Positions 1 to 7,194 of a stretch of 60,023 bases of DNA are shown here, piece after piece. Both the position numbers and the translations under genes were made by a program. Numbering within the stretch: the stretch's first letter is position 1; each line of letters starts with the position of its first letter. The stretch is from contig NZ_QVMM01000022.1 of NCBI RefSeq assembly GCF_010501065.1, forward strand, positions 1 through 60,023. The letters are read 5' to 3'. A model generated the notes under the pieces. It was not told the origin of the DNA, did no database searches, and was given only the letters and a program-made list of their open reading frames with translations. Source of the stretch: Dysgonomonas sp. 216 (lineage in GTDB: Bacteria; Bacteroidota; Bacteroidia; Bacteroidales; Dysgonomonadaceae).

Positions 1-71
1 CACACATTTTACCTAACTGGTGGTATACTTTTCAATTATTTTAGTGGACTACTTTTCAATTATATTATACA
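1..71 (-). mobile_element. Terminus of an IS21-type element extending out of the window
   Basis: Read on the minus strand from base 71 the sequence starts TGTATAATATAATTGAAAAG and carries two copies of ATAATTGAAAAGTA 24 bp apart, followed by TACCACCAGTT. Nearly the same terminus, with one copy of the repeat, sits at 56,563 in front of an istA remnant. Multiple short terminal repeats and TGT...ACA ends are usual for IS21-family elements. The body of the element would lie to the left of base 1. Whether this is its left or right end cannot be decided here. Confidence 0.6.
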
Positions 72-178
72 CCCTTCCTGAATTTTTTCCTAGCTGTATA
101 AAATACAGTCTCAGATACTCCGATTGAATTACAGGCCTCAGAAGCATAGCTCTTTTTGGGTTTTTTAGGCTTATCCAT
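65..178 (-). pseudogene. Small basic ORF, apparently truncated by the IS terminus
   Basis: A 37-codon reading frame begins at ATG 178, preceded by a purine-rich AGGAGTAG, and reads MDKPKKPKKSYASEAC followed by a segment containing GVSETVFYTARKKF. Its stop codon (65-67) lies inside the IS21-type end, so the natural C-terminus was probably lost on insertion. The lysine-rich start and the GVSETVFYTARKKF stretch suggest a small helix-turn-helix DNA-binding protein, but I do not recognise the family. A promoter match lies about 110 nt upstream and would be transcribed divergently from the regulator at 366. Confidence 0.4.
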
Positions 179-286
179 AATCTTTTTGATTTTTTTCTAC
201 TCCTTTTGAGTTATTTTTTAATTATATTTGTTTGTTTTACTTTGTGAAATCATGAAGAAACTTTAGTGTTTCTTATGTTTATGATA

Positions 287-317
287 CAAATATAGATATA
301 TATCTAAGGATAACAAA
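287..317 (-). promoter_or_regulatory. Leftward Bacteroidetes-type promoter with operator in spacer
   Basis: On the minus strand TTTG (314-317) is followed after 19 bp by TATATTTG (287-294), an exact match to the TTTG / TAnnTTTG consensus at good spacing. The 12-bp palindrome AGATATATATCT (294-305) fills the spacer. It would drive the truncated ORF at 65-178. Confidence 0.5.
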
Positions 318-340
318 GATGTTTATCTAAATTAATTTAG
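294..340. promoter_or_regulatory. Candidate operators: two perfect palindromes
   Basis: AGATATATATCT (294-305) and CTAAATTAATTTAG (327-340) are both perfect dyads. They lie between a leftward promoter and the HTH regulator gene starting at 366. The arrangement is that of a repressor controlling itself and a divergent gene. The region is very AT-rich, so one of the two could be chance. Confidence 0.35.
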
Positions 341-365
341 TATTAGTATTATTTAACTATATTGT

Positions 366-941
366 ATGAACTTGAGAGAAAGATTGATCTTATACATCAA
401 CCATCTAGGTATTGCAAAATCTGAGTTTGAAAGGACTGCAGGATTAGCCAATGGATTTGTTGATAAATCAGGAGATAACACAAGATATTCATCCTTAGAT
501 AAAATATCTAAATCGTTTAGGGACCTAAATATAGTATGGTTAAGAACAGGTCAGGGGGATATGCTATTATCTGATTCAAATAATTCAGTGAAATCCAATT
601 CTAATGAATGCAGTGGTAATAAAAGCGAAATGTCATCAAATGAAAGCAATAATGATTCTGGTTTTTCAAGTGTAGATAAATTAATAAATGCTGTAGACAA
701 ATTGTCTTCAAGTGAAAAAATTAATGCTGAAAATGTTGCTTTAATGACCGAGAATATAAAAGAATTAATAGCTCAAGGAAGGCAACAAACTGAAAATATA
801 ACAAAGCTTGTAAACTATCTTTGTAGTCAAGGCGTGAAAAAAGATGATGATATTACCGAGAATAAAAAAGGGGAATCTTTTACGGATATCAAGGGTAAGG
901 CTGAACTGACCAATGAAGAATCACCAGTTAACAATCTATAA
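366..941 (+). CDS. Phage-repressor-like HTH regulator with helical tail
   Basis: The 191-residue protein has an N-terminal DNA-binding domain (about residues 1-68). It shows the pattern NLRERLILYINHLGIAKSEF...DKISKSFRDLNIVWLRTGQGDML that recurs in CI/XRE-like regulators carried by Bacteroidetes prophages and integrative elements. Residues 70-100 are a serine/asparagine-rich linker. Residues 100-150 are predicted amphipathic helix (VDKLINAVDKLSSSEKINAE), likely for oligomerisation, and the end is charged and probably disordered. No peptidase S24 domain is present, so LexA-like self-cleavage is not expected. A similar smaller regulator follows at 1007. Palindromes at 294-340 are candidate binding sites. 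The target genes are unknown and may have been lost with the neighbouring element. Confidence 0.75.
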   Translation: MNLRERLILYINHLGIAKSEFERTAGLANGFVDKSGDNTRYSSLDKISKSFRDLNIVWLRTGQGDMLLSDSNNSVKSNSNECSGNKSEMSSNESNNDSGFSSVDKLINAVDKLSSSEKINAENVALMTENIKELIAQGRQQTENITKLVNYLCSQGVKKDDDITENKKGESFTDIKGKAELTNEESPVNNL

Positions 942-1006
942 AATTTTAAAGCAGCAAGTGGAGTTGTAAAGATTTAACATTTTAAAAACAAATTTGTTTC
1001 AAAACA

Positions 1007-1285
1007 ATGACAATAAAAGCGACACAAAAAGAATCAAGAGAAGTAGTAGCACGTTTTGTTGAATCTTTTAATGAATTAAGATATAGAAAGAAAGTAAAAA
1101 CAAAAAAAGAATTTTGTGAAGCTGTTGGGATAGCAACTCAAAGCAATCTTAATAGAATGATTGCTGAAGGATCTACCAATGAACCTACAATAACAAATAT
1201 TCTTTCTCTACATAGGGTTTATAATGTTTCTCTTGATTGGTTGATGTTAGGAAAAGGGGATTTTATGTCAAGCGATAATAAGTAA
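1007..1285 (+). CDS. Small phage-type HTH regulator
   Basis: This 92-residue protein is essentially a single helix-turn-helix domain. Residues about 15-50 hold the recognition region (RYRKKVKTKKEFCEAVGIA), and the end LHRVYNVSLDWLMLGKGDF has the same WL.xGxGDM/F motif as the protein encoded at 366, a hallmark of Bacteroidetes phage-like repressors. It lacks the helical tail of the upstream gene. The 65-bp gap contains no obvious terminator, so the two may be co-transcribed. Two related regulators in tandem next to a tRNA suggest the remains of a prophage or integrative element. The function is inferred from the domain only. Confidence 0.7.
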   Translation: MTIKATQKESREVVARFVESFNELRYRKKVKTKKEFCEAVGIATQSNLNRMIAEGSTNEPTITNILSLHRVYNVSLDWLMLGKGDFMSSDNK

Positions 1286-1330
1286 TATATACGGTTTGTT
1301 CCAAAATAAGTTCCAATCTACACAAATAAA

Positions 1331-1360
1331 AATCCGCTAATTGTTATAAATCAGCGGATT
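1331..1360 (-). terminator. Terminator of the tRNA-Arg gene
   Basis: The 8-bp inverted repeat AATCCGCT/AGCGGATT (1331-1338 and 1353-1360) is followed on the minus strand by TTTTATTTG. It lies 15 bp past the 3' end of the leftward tRNA. Confidence 0.65.
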
Positions 1361-1374
1361 GCAAAATGTATCTG

Positions 1375-1446
1375 TGATCCCGAAGGGAATCGAACCCCCA
1401 TCATAGGAACCGGAATCCTACGTTTTATCCATTAAACTACGGGACC
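1375..1446 (-). tRNA. tRNA-Arg (anticodon CCG)
   Basis: The minus strand folds as a 72-nt tRNA. The acceptor arms are GGTCCCG/CGGGATC (one G-T pair) with discriminator A. The anticodon stem TAGGA/TCCTA encloses loop TTCCGGT, giving anticodon CCG (codon CGG, Arg). The T-arm has the usual GGTTCGATTCC core. CCA is not encoded. A TACTTTTG box (1476-1483, minus) lies about 30 bp upstream and a hairpin terminator follows. Phage-type regulators and an IS end sit directly beyond its 3' end, so the gene may have served as an integration site. Confidence 0.95.
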
Positions 1447-1515
1447 ATATCTGCATACTGTATGTATACAGGATGCAAAAGTAGGATATTTTTTTCAATT
1501 TACAAGTTCTCCTTT

Positions 1516-1546
1516 TTTGTTAAAATATAGAATGTACTTATATTTG
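1516..1546 (+). promoter_or_regulatory. Promoter of ung
   Basis: TTTG (1516-1519), 19 bp spacer, TATATTTG (1539-1546): a full match to the Bacteroidetes TTTG / TAnnTTTG promoter. The start codon of ung is 26 bp downstream of the box. Confidence 0.6.
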
Positions 1547-1571
1547 ATGAAATTATAAACAGAATCGTAGT

Positions 1572-2234
1572 ATGGATGTAAAGATTGAACCAACCTGGAA
1601 AAATCAATTGTCAGACGAATTTAATAAAGAGTATTTTGTGAAGTTAACCGATTTTGTTCGGGACGAATACAAAACAAAAGCTGTATTTCCTCCGGCTAAG
1701 CTTATATTTAATGCTTTTGAACATACTCCGTTCGACAAAGTGAAGGTTGTTATTTTAGGGCAAGACCCTTATCATAATATAGGGCAGGCTCATGGACTAT
1801 CTTTCTCCGTAAACGAAGGGGTACGCTTTCCTCCCTCTCTCATAAATATCTTTAAAGAAATTAACTCCGATTTAGGCGTTCCCGTTCCTCAATCGGGAGA
1901 TTTGACCCGATGGGCCGATCAGGGGGTTCTGCTGCTAAATGCAACGCTTACGGTTCAGGCTCATATTGCAGGTTCTCACCAGAAAAAAGGGTGGGAAACC
2001 TTTACCGATGCAGCCATAAAAAAACTTGCCGACAATAGAGAAAATATTGTTTTTATGTTATGGGGTGCTTATGCCCAAAAGAAAGCAGCATTTATAGACC
2101 CTGACAAGCATTTGATATTGAAAGCTGTGCATCCGTCACCACTATCGGCTCATGGCGGATTTTTTGGCTGTAAACATTTTAGCCAGGCTAATAATTACCT
2201 TCAATCGAGAGGGCTCGAATCTATAAATTGGTAA
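1572..2234 (+). CDS. ung: Uracil-DNA glycosylase (family 1)
   Basis: The enzyme removes uracil from DNA, starting base-excision repair of deaminated cytosine or misincorporated dUMP. The 220-residue length is that of family-1 enzymes. The water-activating motif GQDPYH is at residues 63-68, with catalytic Asp65. The uracil-specificity segment LLLNATLTV follows, and the DNA-intercalation loop HPSPLS with catalytic His187 is at 187-192. The ATG at 1572 is favoured because a complete promoter match ends 26 bp upstream and the N-terminus aligns with family members. murQ begins 2 bp past the stop, so the two are probably co-transcribed. Assignment is very secure. Confidence 0.97.
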   Translation: MDVKIEPTWKNQLSDEFNKEYFVKLTDFVRDEYKTKAVFPPAKLIFNAFEHTPFDKVKVVILGQDPYHNIGQAHGLSFSVNEGVRFPPSLINIFKEINSDLGVPVPQSGDLTRWADQGVLLLNATLTVQAHIAGSHQKKGWETFTDAAIKKLADNRENIVFMLWGAYAQKKAAFIDPDKHLILKAVHPSPLSAHGGFFGCKHFSQANNYLQSRGLESINW

Positions 2235-2236
2235 AG

Positions 2237-3055
2237 ATGGCATTTGATAAGATAACCGAAAAATCGTCCTTATATAACGATCTTGAGCAAAAACCAATAT
2301 CCGAGATTCTAAAGGATATAAATAACGAAGACCAAAAGGTAGCTTTGGCCGTTCAGAAAGTAATTCCTCAAATAGAACTACTGGTTGCACAAATAGTTTC
2401 TCGTATGAAACAAGGCGGAAGGCTGTTTTACATAGGAGCAGGAACCAGCGGAAGACTAGGGGTTTTGGACGCATCTGAAATTCCTCCAACATTCGGAATG
2501 CCTTCGGGTTTTGTTGTGGGTATTATTGCCGGAGGCGAGCCTGCACTGCGTAACCCTGTAGAAGGCGCCGAAGACGATTTGTTTGCCGGATGGAAAGCCC
2601 TGCAAGAACATCAGATAAATAATAAAGATATTGTTATAGGCATTGCTGCATCAGGAACAACACCCTATGTTGAAGGTGCATTACACAAATCGCGAGAGAA
2701 TGGAATTTTAACTGCCTCGATTTCTGCTAATCCGGAATCTCCCATATCGAAAGAAGCCGACATTGCAATTGAAGCTGTTGTTGGCCCCGAATATGTGACA
2801 GGAAGTTCGCGCATGAAATCGGGGACAGCGCAGAAAATGATATTGAATATGATATCTACGACAACCATGATTCAACTGGGAAGGGTAAAAGGAAACCGAA
2901 TGGTGAATATGCAACTATCAAATGCCAAATTGGTTGACAGAGGCATACGAATGCTAATCGAAGAATTAGGTCTGGAATATGAGCAAGCAAAAAAACTTTT
3001 ACTATTACATGGTTCCGTAAAAAAAGCAATTGATGCATATCGAAACGAAAAATAA
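2237..3055 (+). CDS. murQ: N-acetylmuramic acid 6-phosphate etherase
   Basis: MurQ cleaves the D-lactyl ether of MurNAc-6-phosphate to give GlcNAc-6-phosphate, a cytoplasmic step in recycling cell-wall sugars. The SIS sugar-phosphate isomerase fold is clear: the phosphate-binding AGTSGRLGVLDASEIPPTFG motif is near residues 66-85, followed by GSRMKSGTAQKMILNMIST and a C-terminal helical part. Length is 272 residues from ATG 2237. An in-frame TTG at 2228 overlapping the end of ung is the alternative start, less likely because MurQ proteins begin close to FDKITE. No MurP-type PTS gene is adjacent, as is normal for this phylum. The BadF/NagK-like kinase at 34,263 could supply substrate, but that is speculation. 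Confidence 0.95.
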   Translation: MAFDKITEKSSLYNDLEQKPISEILKDINNEDQKVALAVQKVIPQIELLVAQIVSRMKQGGRLFYIGAGTSGRLGVLDASEIPPTFGMPSGFVVGIIAGGEPALRNPVEGAEDDLFAGWKALQEHQINNKDIVIGIAASGTTPYVEGALHKSRENGILTASISANPESPISKEADIAIEAVVGPEYVTGSSRMKSGTAQKMILNMISTTTMIQLGRVKGNRMVNMQLSNAKLVDRGIRMLIEELGLEYEQAKKLLLLHGSVKKAIDAYRNEK

Positions 3056-3145
3056 GAATTACGAACCAATTCTCAGAGGAAAGATAAACTGCCATAAAAA
3101 AAATACATGCCGTGCTGTTTTTACGCGAAAATCATAAATTCTTCG

Positions 3146-3153
3146 TACCTTTG
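3146..3153 (+). promoter_or_regulatory. -7 box upstream of recF
   Basis: TACCTTTG matches TAnnTTTG 38 bp before the recF start. No TTG is found at the right distance for a -33 element, so only half of the promoter is supported. Confidence 0.35.
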
Positions 3154-3191
3154 AATCCCTCGATTTATTTATCGTCGAGAACAAAAAAAGA

Positions 3192-4301
3192 ATGGTTTTA
3201 GAACATCTGTCCATACTAAATTATAAGAATATAGAGCAATCTGATTTATATTTTTCGCCTAAAATAAATTGCTTTTTAGGTAATAATGGTATGGGTAAAA
3301 CAAACCTTCTCGACGCAATTTACTACCTTTCGTTTTGTAAAAGCTACACAAACCCTATCGATTCGCAGAACATTAATCACGATGCCGATTTTATGATGCT
3401 TCAGGGTTGGTACAACATACACGAAAAACAAGAGGAATTTTTCTGTAGTCTGAAACGCCGCCAAAAGAAGCATTTTAAACGAAACAAGAAGGAATACGAA
3501 AAGTTATCGGAGCATATAGGCTTATTGCCTTTGGTAATGATATCGCCTGCCGATTCGAACCTGATAACGGGAGGAAGCGACGAGCGAAGGAAGCTTATGG
3601 ACGTAGTTCTGTCGCAGTTCGATAAAGAATATCTGCATTCCCTTATAAAATATAATAAAGCCTTGCAGCAACGCAATGCCCTGTTAAAAGCAGATCAGAC
3701 AAAAACCGATAATACGCTGTTCGAACTGTGGGAAGACGAAATGGCAAGGGAGGCTATTATCATCCATCAGCGCCGCAAGCAATTTATCGAGCAGTTTATC
3801 CCTACATTTCAAAAGTTTTACGATTTTATTTGTCAATCTAACGAAGTTGTGAGATTGTCGTACATATCTCATTTGAATGAGACAGATTTTTCGGAGCTAT
3901 TAAAGCAACGGCGCGAACGCGATAAAATATTAGGTTACACTTCAGCCGGAATTCATAAAGACGATCTGGATATGCAGATGGACGATTACTCGATGAAGCG
4001 TGTAGGTTCGCAAGGACAAAGTAAAACCTACATTGTTGCTCTGAAATTAGCCCAGTTCGATTTTCTACTGAAAGCAGGAAAAACAACCCCCATTTTATTA
4101 TTGGACGATATTTTCGATAAACTGGATTCGTCGCGAGTTGAACAGATAGTAAAACTTGTTGTGGGCGACGATTTCGGACAAATATTTATAACCGACACAA
4201 ATCGTGAGCATTTAGACGATCTGTTACAGAAAACAACAAGCTCGTACCATTTGTACAACGTTGATAAGGGCGGTATAAACCAGATAAAAGAACAGCCATG
4301 A
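3192..4301 (+). CDS. recF: DNA replication and repair protein RecF
   Basis: RecF is an ABC-type ATPase that binds gapped DNA and, with RecO and RecR, helps load RecA. The 369-residue protein has Walker A GNNGMGKT at residues 30-37, a helical lid region, the ABC signature as GSQGQSKT near residues 275-282, and Walker B as PILLLDDIFDKLD near 300-312. Length and motif order are normal. The next gene (DUF721) overlaps its stop by 4 bp (ATGA), so translation is probably coupled. recF beside a DUF721 gene is a recurrent arrangement in Bacteroidetes. The gene has its own -7 box upstream. Confidence 0.96.
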   Translation: MVLEHLSILNYKNIEQSDLYFSPKINCFLGNNGMGKTNLLDAIYYLSFCKSYTNPIDSQNINHDADFMMLQGWYNIHEKQEEFFCSLKRRQKKHFKRNKKEYEKLSEHIGLLPLVMISPADSNLITGGSDERRKLMDVVLSQFDKEYLHSLIKYNKALQQRNALLKADQTKTDNTLFELWEDEMAREAIIIHQRRKQFIEQFIPTFQKFYDFICQSNEVVRLSYISHLNETDFSELLKQRRERDKILGYTSAGIHKDDLDMQMDDYSMKRVGSQGQSKTYIVALKLAQFDFLLKAGKTTPILLLDDIFDKLDSSRVEQIVKLVVGDDFGQIFITDTNREHLDDLLQKTTSSYHLYNVDKGGINQIKEQP

Positions 4302-4591
4302 GAAAAAAAAACACCGAATCGATTGGCGACGTTCTGAAGCAATTTTTCGAGGAAAATCAATTTATAAAGAGAAAAATCGCCGAGAACCGGATTATTTCGG
4401 GTTGGGCAAAGCTATTTGGTCCTGCAATAGCTTCGTATACATCAAACTTATATTTGAATAATAATATATTATATGTTCATCTTACATCATCGGTTCTTCG
4501 TTCCGAACTTATAATGAGTAAAGAACGGATGATTACTGCATTAAATAAATATGCAGGGATGGATATTGTAAATAACATAATTTTTAGATAA
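4298..4591 (+). CDS. DUF721 / DciA-type protein
   Basis: The 97-residue protein fits the DUF721 family: an N-terminal helix (SIGDVLKQFFEENQFIKRKIAENRIISGWAKLFG) followed by a beta-rich half (IASYTSNLYLNNNILYVHLTSSVLRSELIMSKERMITALN) ending in DIVNNIIFR. DUF721 includes DciA, the DnaB helicase operator protein that replaces DnaC in most bacteria. This fits with a dnaB lacking dnaC elsewhere in the window. The Bacteroidetes proteins are shorter than proteobacterial DciA, so a role in helicase loading is inferred, not shown. It overlaps recF by 4 bp and abuts the thioesterase gene without a gap. Confidence 0.8.
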   Translation: MRKKNTESIGDVLKQFFEENQFIKRKIAENRIISGWAKLFGPAIASYTSNLYLNNNILYVHLTSSVLRSELIMSKERMITALNKYAGMDIVNNIIFR

Positions 4592-5023
4592 ATGGATATT
4601 AATACTGAACATTTCAGGCACTCTCTTCCTATTCAGATTCGGTTTAACGATATTGATGCTATCGGGCACATAAATAACAATATATACTTCAGTTACTTCG
4701 ATTTGGGTAAAACTTATTATTTCGAGGACTTGAAAGCTTCTTATGTCAGCTGGACCGAAGGCATTATTGTGGTTGCCCGTATCGAAACCGATTTCCTTTC
4801 GCCTATCTATTATAAAGAATCTATTGTGGTTGAAACCAAGGTAAAAAAAATAGGGACCAAAAGTTTTACATTGCTTCAACAGATACGTAATGTTAAAACT
4901 CAGGAAATAAAATGCCGTTGCACTTCTATAATTGTTGCTTACAATGCTCAGTTGCAAACATCAATGGATATTCCCGATGTTTGGAGGGATGGGATATCTG
5001 TTTACGAAGGAACCGATTTCTGA
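4592..5023 (+). CDS. Acyl-CoA thioesterase, hotdog (4HBT) family
   Basis: The 143-residue protein has the 4HBT start QIRFNDIDAIGHINNNIYFSYFDLGKTYYF. Asp23 and the GHINN turn correspond to the YbgC-like thioesterase active site (usual form D-x-D-x-x-G-H-x-N-N). The central hotdog helix and beta-sheet (ETDFLSPIYYKESIVVETKVKKIGTKSFTLLQQI) are intact. It would hydrolyse short-chain or aromatic acyl-CoA thioesters in the cytoplasm; the real substrate cannot be told. It starts on the base after the DUF721 stop, making recF-DUF721-thioesterase one transcription unit. Confidence 0.85.
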   Translation: MDINTEHFRHSLPIQIRFNDIDAIGHINNNIYFSYFDLGKTYYFEDLKASYVSWTEGIIVVARIETDFLSPIYYKESIVVETKVKKIGTKSFTLLQQIRNVKTQEIKCRCTSIIVAYNAQLQTSMDIPDVWRDGISVYEGTDF

Positions 5024-5133
5024 AATAAGAATAAGTTTTTGTAAACAAATAACTACAGTTTCTATCAACATTTTTTTCGATATTTAATGATATTGTACAT
5101 GGGATTTATATCATGTTTATAGATAAAACTTCT

Positions 5134-5141
5134 TATATTTG
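5134..5141 (+). promoter_or_regulatory. -7 box upstream of phosphosugar mutase
   Basis: TATATTTG matches TAnnTTTG 51 bp before the start codon. No clear -33 TTTG at the right spacing. Confidence 0.4.
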
Positions 5142-5192
5142 TAGCTTATTTTCTCTAAAATAACTAATCAAAAATCTCTAAATAAAACAGTA

Positions 5193-6941
5193 ATGGAAAA
5201 TAACGAATTACTAGCACAGGTTACAGCTAAAGCCAATGTGTGGTTATCGGGCGATTATGATGCTGAAACTAAAGCAGAAGTAAAAAGAATGCTAGACAAT
5301 GAAGACAAAACAGAACTATTAGATGCTTTTTATAAAGATTTAGAGTTCGGTACAGGCGGTCTTCGTGGCATAATGGGTGTTGGAACTAATCGTATTAATA
5401 TATATACAGTCGGTAATGCGACACAAGGATTATCGAACTATTTGTTGAAAGAATTTTCAGGTTTAGACCAAATTAAAGTAGTAATAGGTCACGATAACCG
5501 TAACAACAGCCGTAAGTATGCCGAAATATCGGCAGATATTTTCTCGGCAAACGGAATCAAAGCCTATATGTTCGACGATTTAAGGCCTACCCCCGAAATT
5601 TCGTATGCTATACGCAAACTGGGTTGCCAAAGCGGTATTATAATTACAGCTTCGCATAACCCGAAAGAATATAACGGGTATAAAGCATATTGGAACGATG
5701 GAGCACAGGTTACACCTCCTCATGATAAGAATATTATTGGCGAGGTTAATAAGATAAAATCGGTTAGCGATATCAAATTCACAGGAAACAAAGCCCTGAT
5801 TGAAACTTTGGGTAAAGAGATGGACGATATGTACATCGAAGATGTGAAAACAGTATTGCTATCGACCGATAGTATTAAACGCCACGGAGATATAAAGATT
5901 GTTTATACTCCTATACACGGAACAGGTGTGCGTATAGTACCTGAGGCATTGAAAGCCTGCGGTTTTTCGAATATCATAAATGTTCCTGAACAGGATGTTG
6001 TAAGCGGCGATTTTCCAACGGTTGTATCTCCAAACCCTGAAGAGCCTGCAGCTATGGCTATGGCTATACAAAAGGCGATTGAAACAAATGCCGAACTTGT
6101 ATTTGCTACCGACCCCGATTCAGACCGCTTTGGAGCAGGTATCCGTAACGACAAGGGTGAGTTTATCCTGTTGAACGGAAACCAAACTATGATAATCCTT
6201 ATTTATTACATTATAACCCGATGGAAACAGTCGGGTAAACTTACGGGAACAGAATATACCGTTCGCACTATTGTTACGAGCGCATTAACTCAGGTTATAG
6301 CCGAGAAGAACGGGGTTGAAATGTTCGAATGTTATACAGGATTCAAATGGATTGCTTCGGTTATGCGCGAGCTTGAGGGCAAACGCAAATATATAGGTGG
6401 AGGAGAAGAAAGCTACGGATTTCTTGCCGAAGATTTTGTTCGCGATAAAGATGCCGTATCGGCTGCTGTAATGTTTGCCGAAATTGCTGCGTGGACTAAA
6501 GACGAAGGTAAAACTCTATTCGAAATGCTTCAGGATATTTATGTAGAATACGGATTCTCGAAAGAGAAAGGTATCTCTGTTGTGAAAAAAGGACGTACGG
6601 GAGCAGAGGAAATTGAGGCTATAATGAAAAACTTCCGTAAGAATCCGATTAAGGAGCTTGCCGGATCGAAAGTTATTCTTATCAAAGACTTTGTTTCTCT
6701 TGAGGCTCAAGACCTTAATCTGAACGAAACATTTATTCTTGAAATGCCTACCACATCTAATGTGTTGCAGTTCTTTACCGAAGATAAAACTAAGGTATCT
6801 ATCCGTCCTTCGGGAACTGAGCCTAAAATCAAATTCTACATTGAGGTTCAGGGAAAATTGGCTTCAAGAGAAGAATATTATGAGGTAGATGCTGCTGCCG
6901 AAGCAAAAATAGAACAAGTAAGAAAGGATATGAATGTTTAA
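5193..6941 (+). CDS. Phosphoglucomutase/phosphomannomutase (phospho-sugar mutase)
   Basis: This 582-residue alpha-D-phosphohexomutase interconverts hexose 1- and 6-phosphates, supplying precursors for glycans and linking to glycolysis. The phosphoserine loop is TASHNPKEYNGYK around residue 150 with catalytic Ser153. The metal-binding DPDSDRFG loop lies near 307-314, the sugar-specificity loop GGGEESYGF near 400, and the phosphate-binding RPSGTEPKIKFY near 537-548. Length and the GTGGLRGIMGVGTNRIN start place it in the long PgcA/PGM2-like subgroup. Whether glucose, mannose or both are preferred cannot be judged from sequence. It stands alone, with a -7 box upstream and a strong terminator downstream. 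Confidence 0.93.
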   Translation: MENNELLAQVTAKANVWLSGDYDAETKAEVKRMLDNEDKTELLDAFYKDLEFGTGGLRGIMGVGTNRINIYTVGNATQGLSNYLLKEFSGLDQIKVVIGHDNRNNSRKYAEISADIFSANGIKAYMFDDLRPTPEISYAIRKLGCQSGIIITASHNPKEYNGYKAYWNDGAQVTPPHDKNIIGEVNKIKSVSDIKFTGNKALIETLGKEMDDMYIEDVKTVLLSTDSIKRHGDIKIVYTPIHGTGVRIVPEALKACGFSNIINVPEQDVVSGDFPTVVSPNPEEPAAMAMAIQKAIETNAELVFATDPDSDRFGAGIRNDKGEFILLNGNQTMIILIYYIITRWKQSGKLTGTEYTVRTIVTSALTQVIAEKNGVEMFECYTGFKWIASVMRELEGKRKYIGGGEESYGFLAEDFVRDKDAVSAAVMFAEIAAWTKDEGKTLFEMLQDIYVEYGFSKEKGISVVKKGRTGAEEIEAIMKNFRKNPIKELAGSKVILIKDFVSLEAQDLNLNETFILEMPTTSNVLQFFTEDKTKVSIRPSGTEPKIKFYIEVQGKLASREEYYEVDAAAEAKIEQVRKDMNV

Positions 6942-6969
6942 TTCATAATTAATCTTTAATAGTTAATAC

Positions 6970-7008
6970 AGGAGGCGTCTGAATAATTCAGATGCCTCTG
7001 TTTTTTTA
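6970..7008 (+). terminator. Terminator after phosphosugar mutase
   Basis: Stem AGGCGTCTGAA / TTCAGATGCCT around a TAA loop, with additional G-C pairs outside, followed directly by seven T residues (7001-7007). Confidence 0.85.
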
Positions 7009-7025
7009 GTGAGCTTTTCTAAAAA

Positions 7026-7052
7026 CCTGACAAATCTGACACATTTGACAAA
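7026..7052 (-). repeat. Three 9-bp units of the TGTCAG family
   Basis: On the minus strand three consecutive 9-mers read TGTCA-family units (TTTGTCAAA / TGTGTCAGA / TTTGTCAGG in register). Two further pairs lie at 31,311-31,328 and 31,476-31,493. All are intergenic. Function unknown. Confidence 0.5.
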
Positions 7053-7118
7053 ATTTACTGAATCTTCATTTTCCCAATATATAGTTACTTATCCTCCCAT
7101 ATTAAGCCCCCTATATAT

Positions 7119-7169
7119 AGATAAACAGAACATGATATCTTCCGATCGAAAATCATGTTCTGTTTATCT
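7119..7169. terminator. Perfect 18-bp hairpin between convergent genes
   Basis: AGATAAACAGAACATGAT (7119-7136) is repeated as its exact reverse complement at 7152-7169, with a 15-nt loop. The gene to the left ends at 6941 and sppA ends at 7195 on the other strand. The plus strand has A7 after the hairpin and the minus strand a T7 before it, so it is not a classic intrinsic terminator on either strand. A transcript-end or RNA-stability role is the simplest reading. Confidence 0.5.
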
Positions 7170-7194
7170 AAAAAAACTTCAATAAAAGAGTTGT

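Noticed and set aside
2142..2492. 116-codon minus-strand frame across ung and murQ
   Set aside because: It is antisense to two secure genes and lacks recognisable features.
7026..7052. Tandem short repeats as a CRISPR fragment
   Set aside because: Units are 9 bp with no spacers of constant length and no cas genes; not a CRISPR array. I saw none elsewhere in the window.
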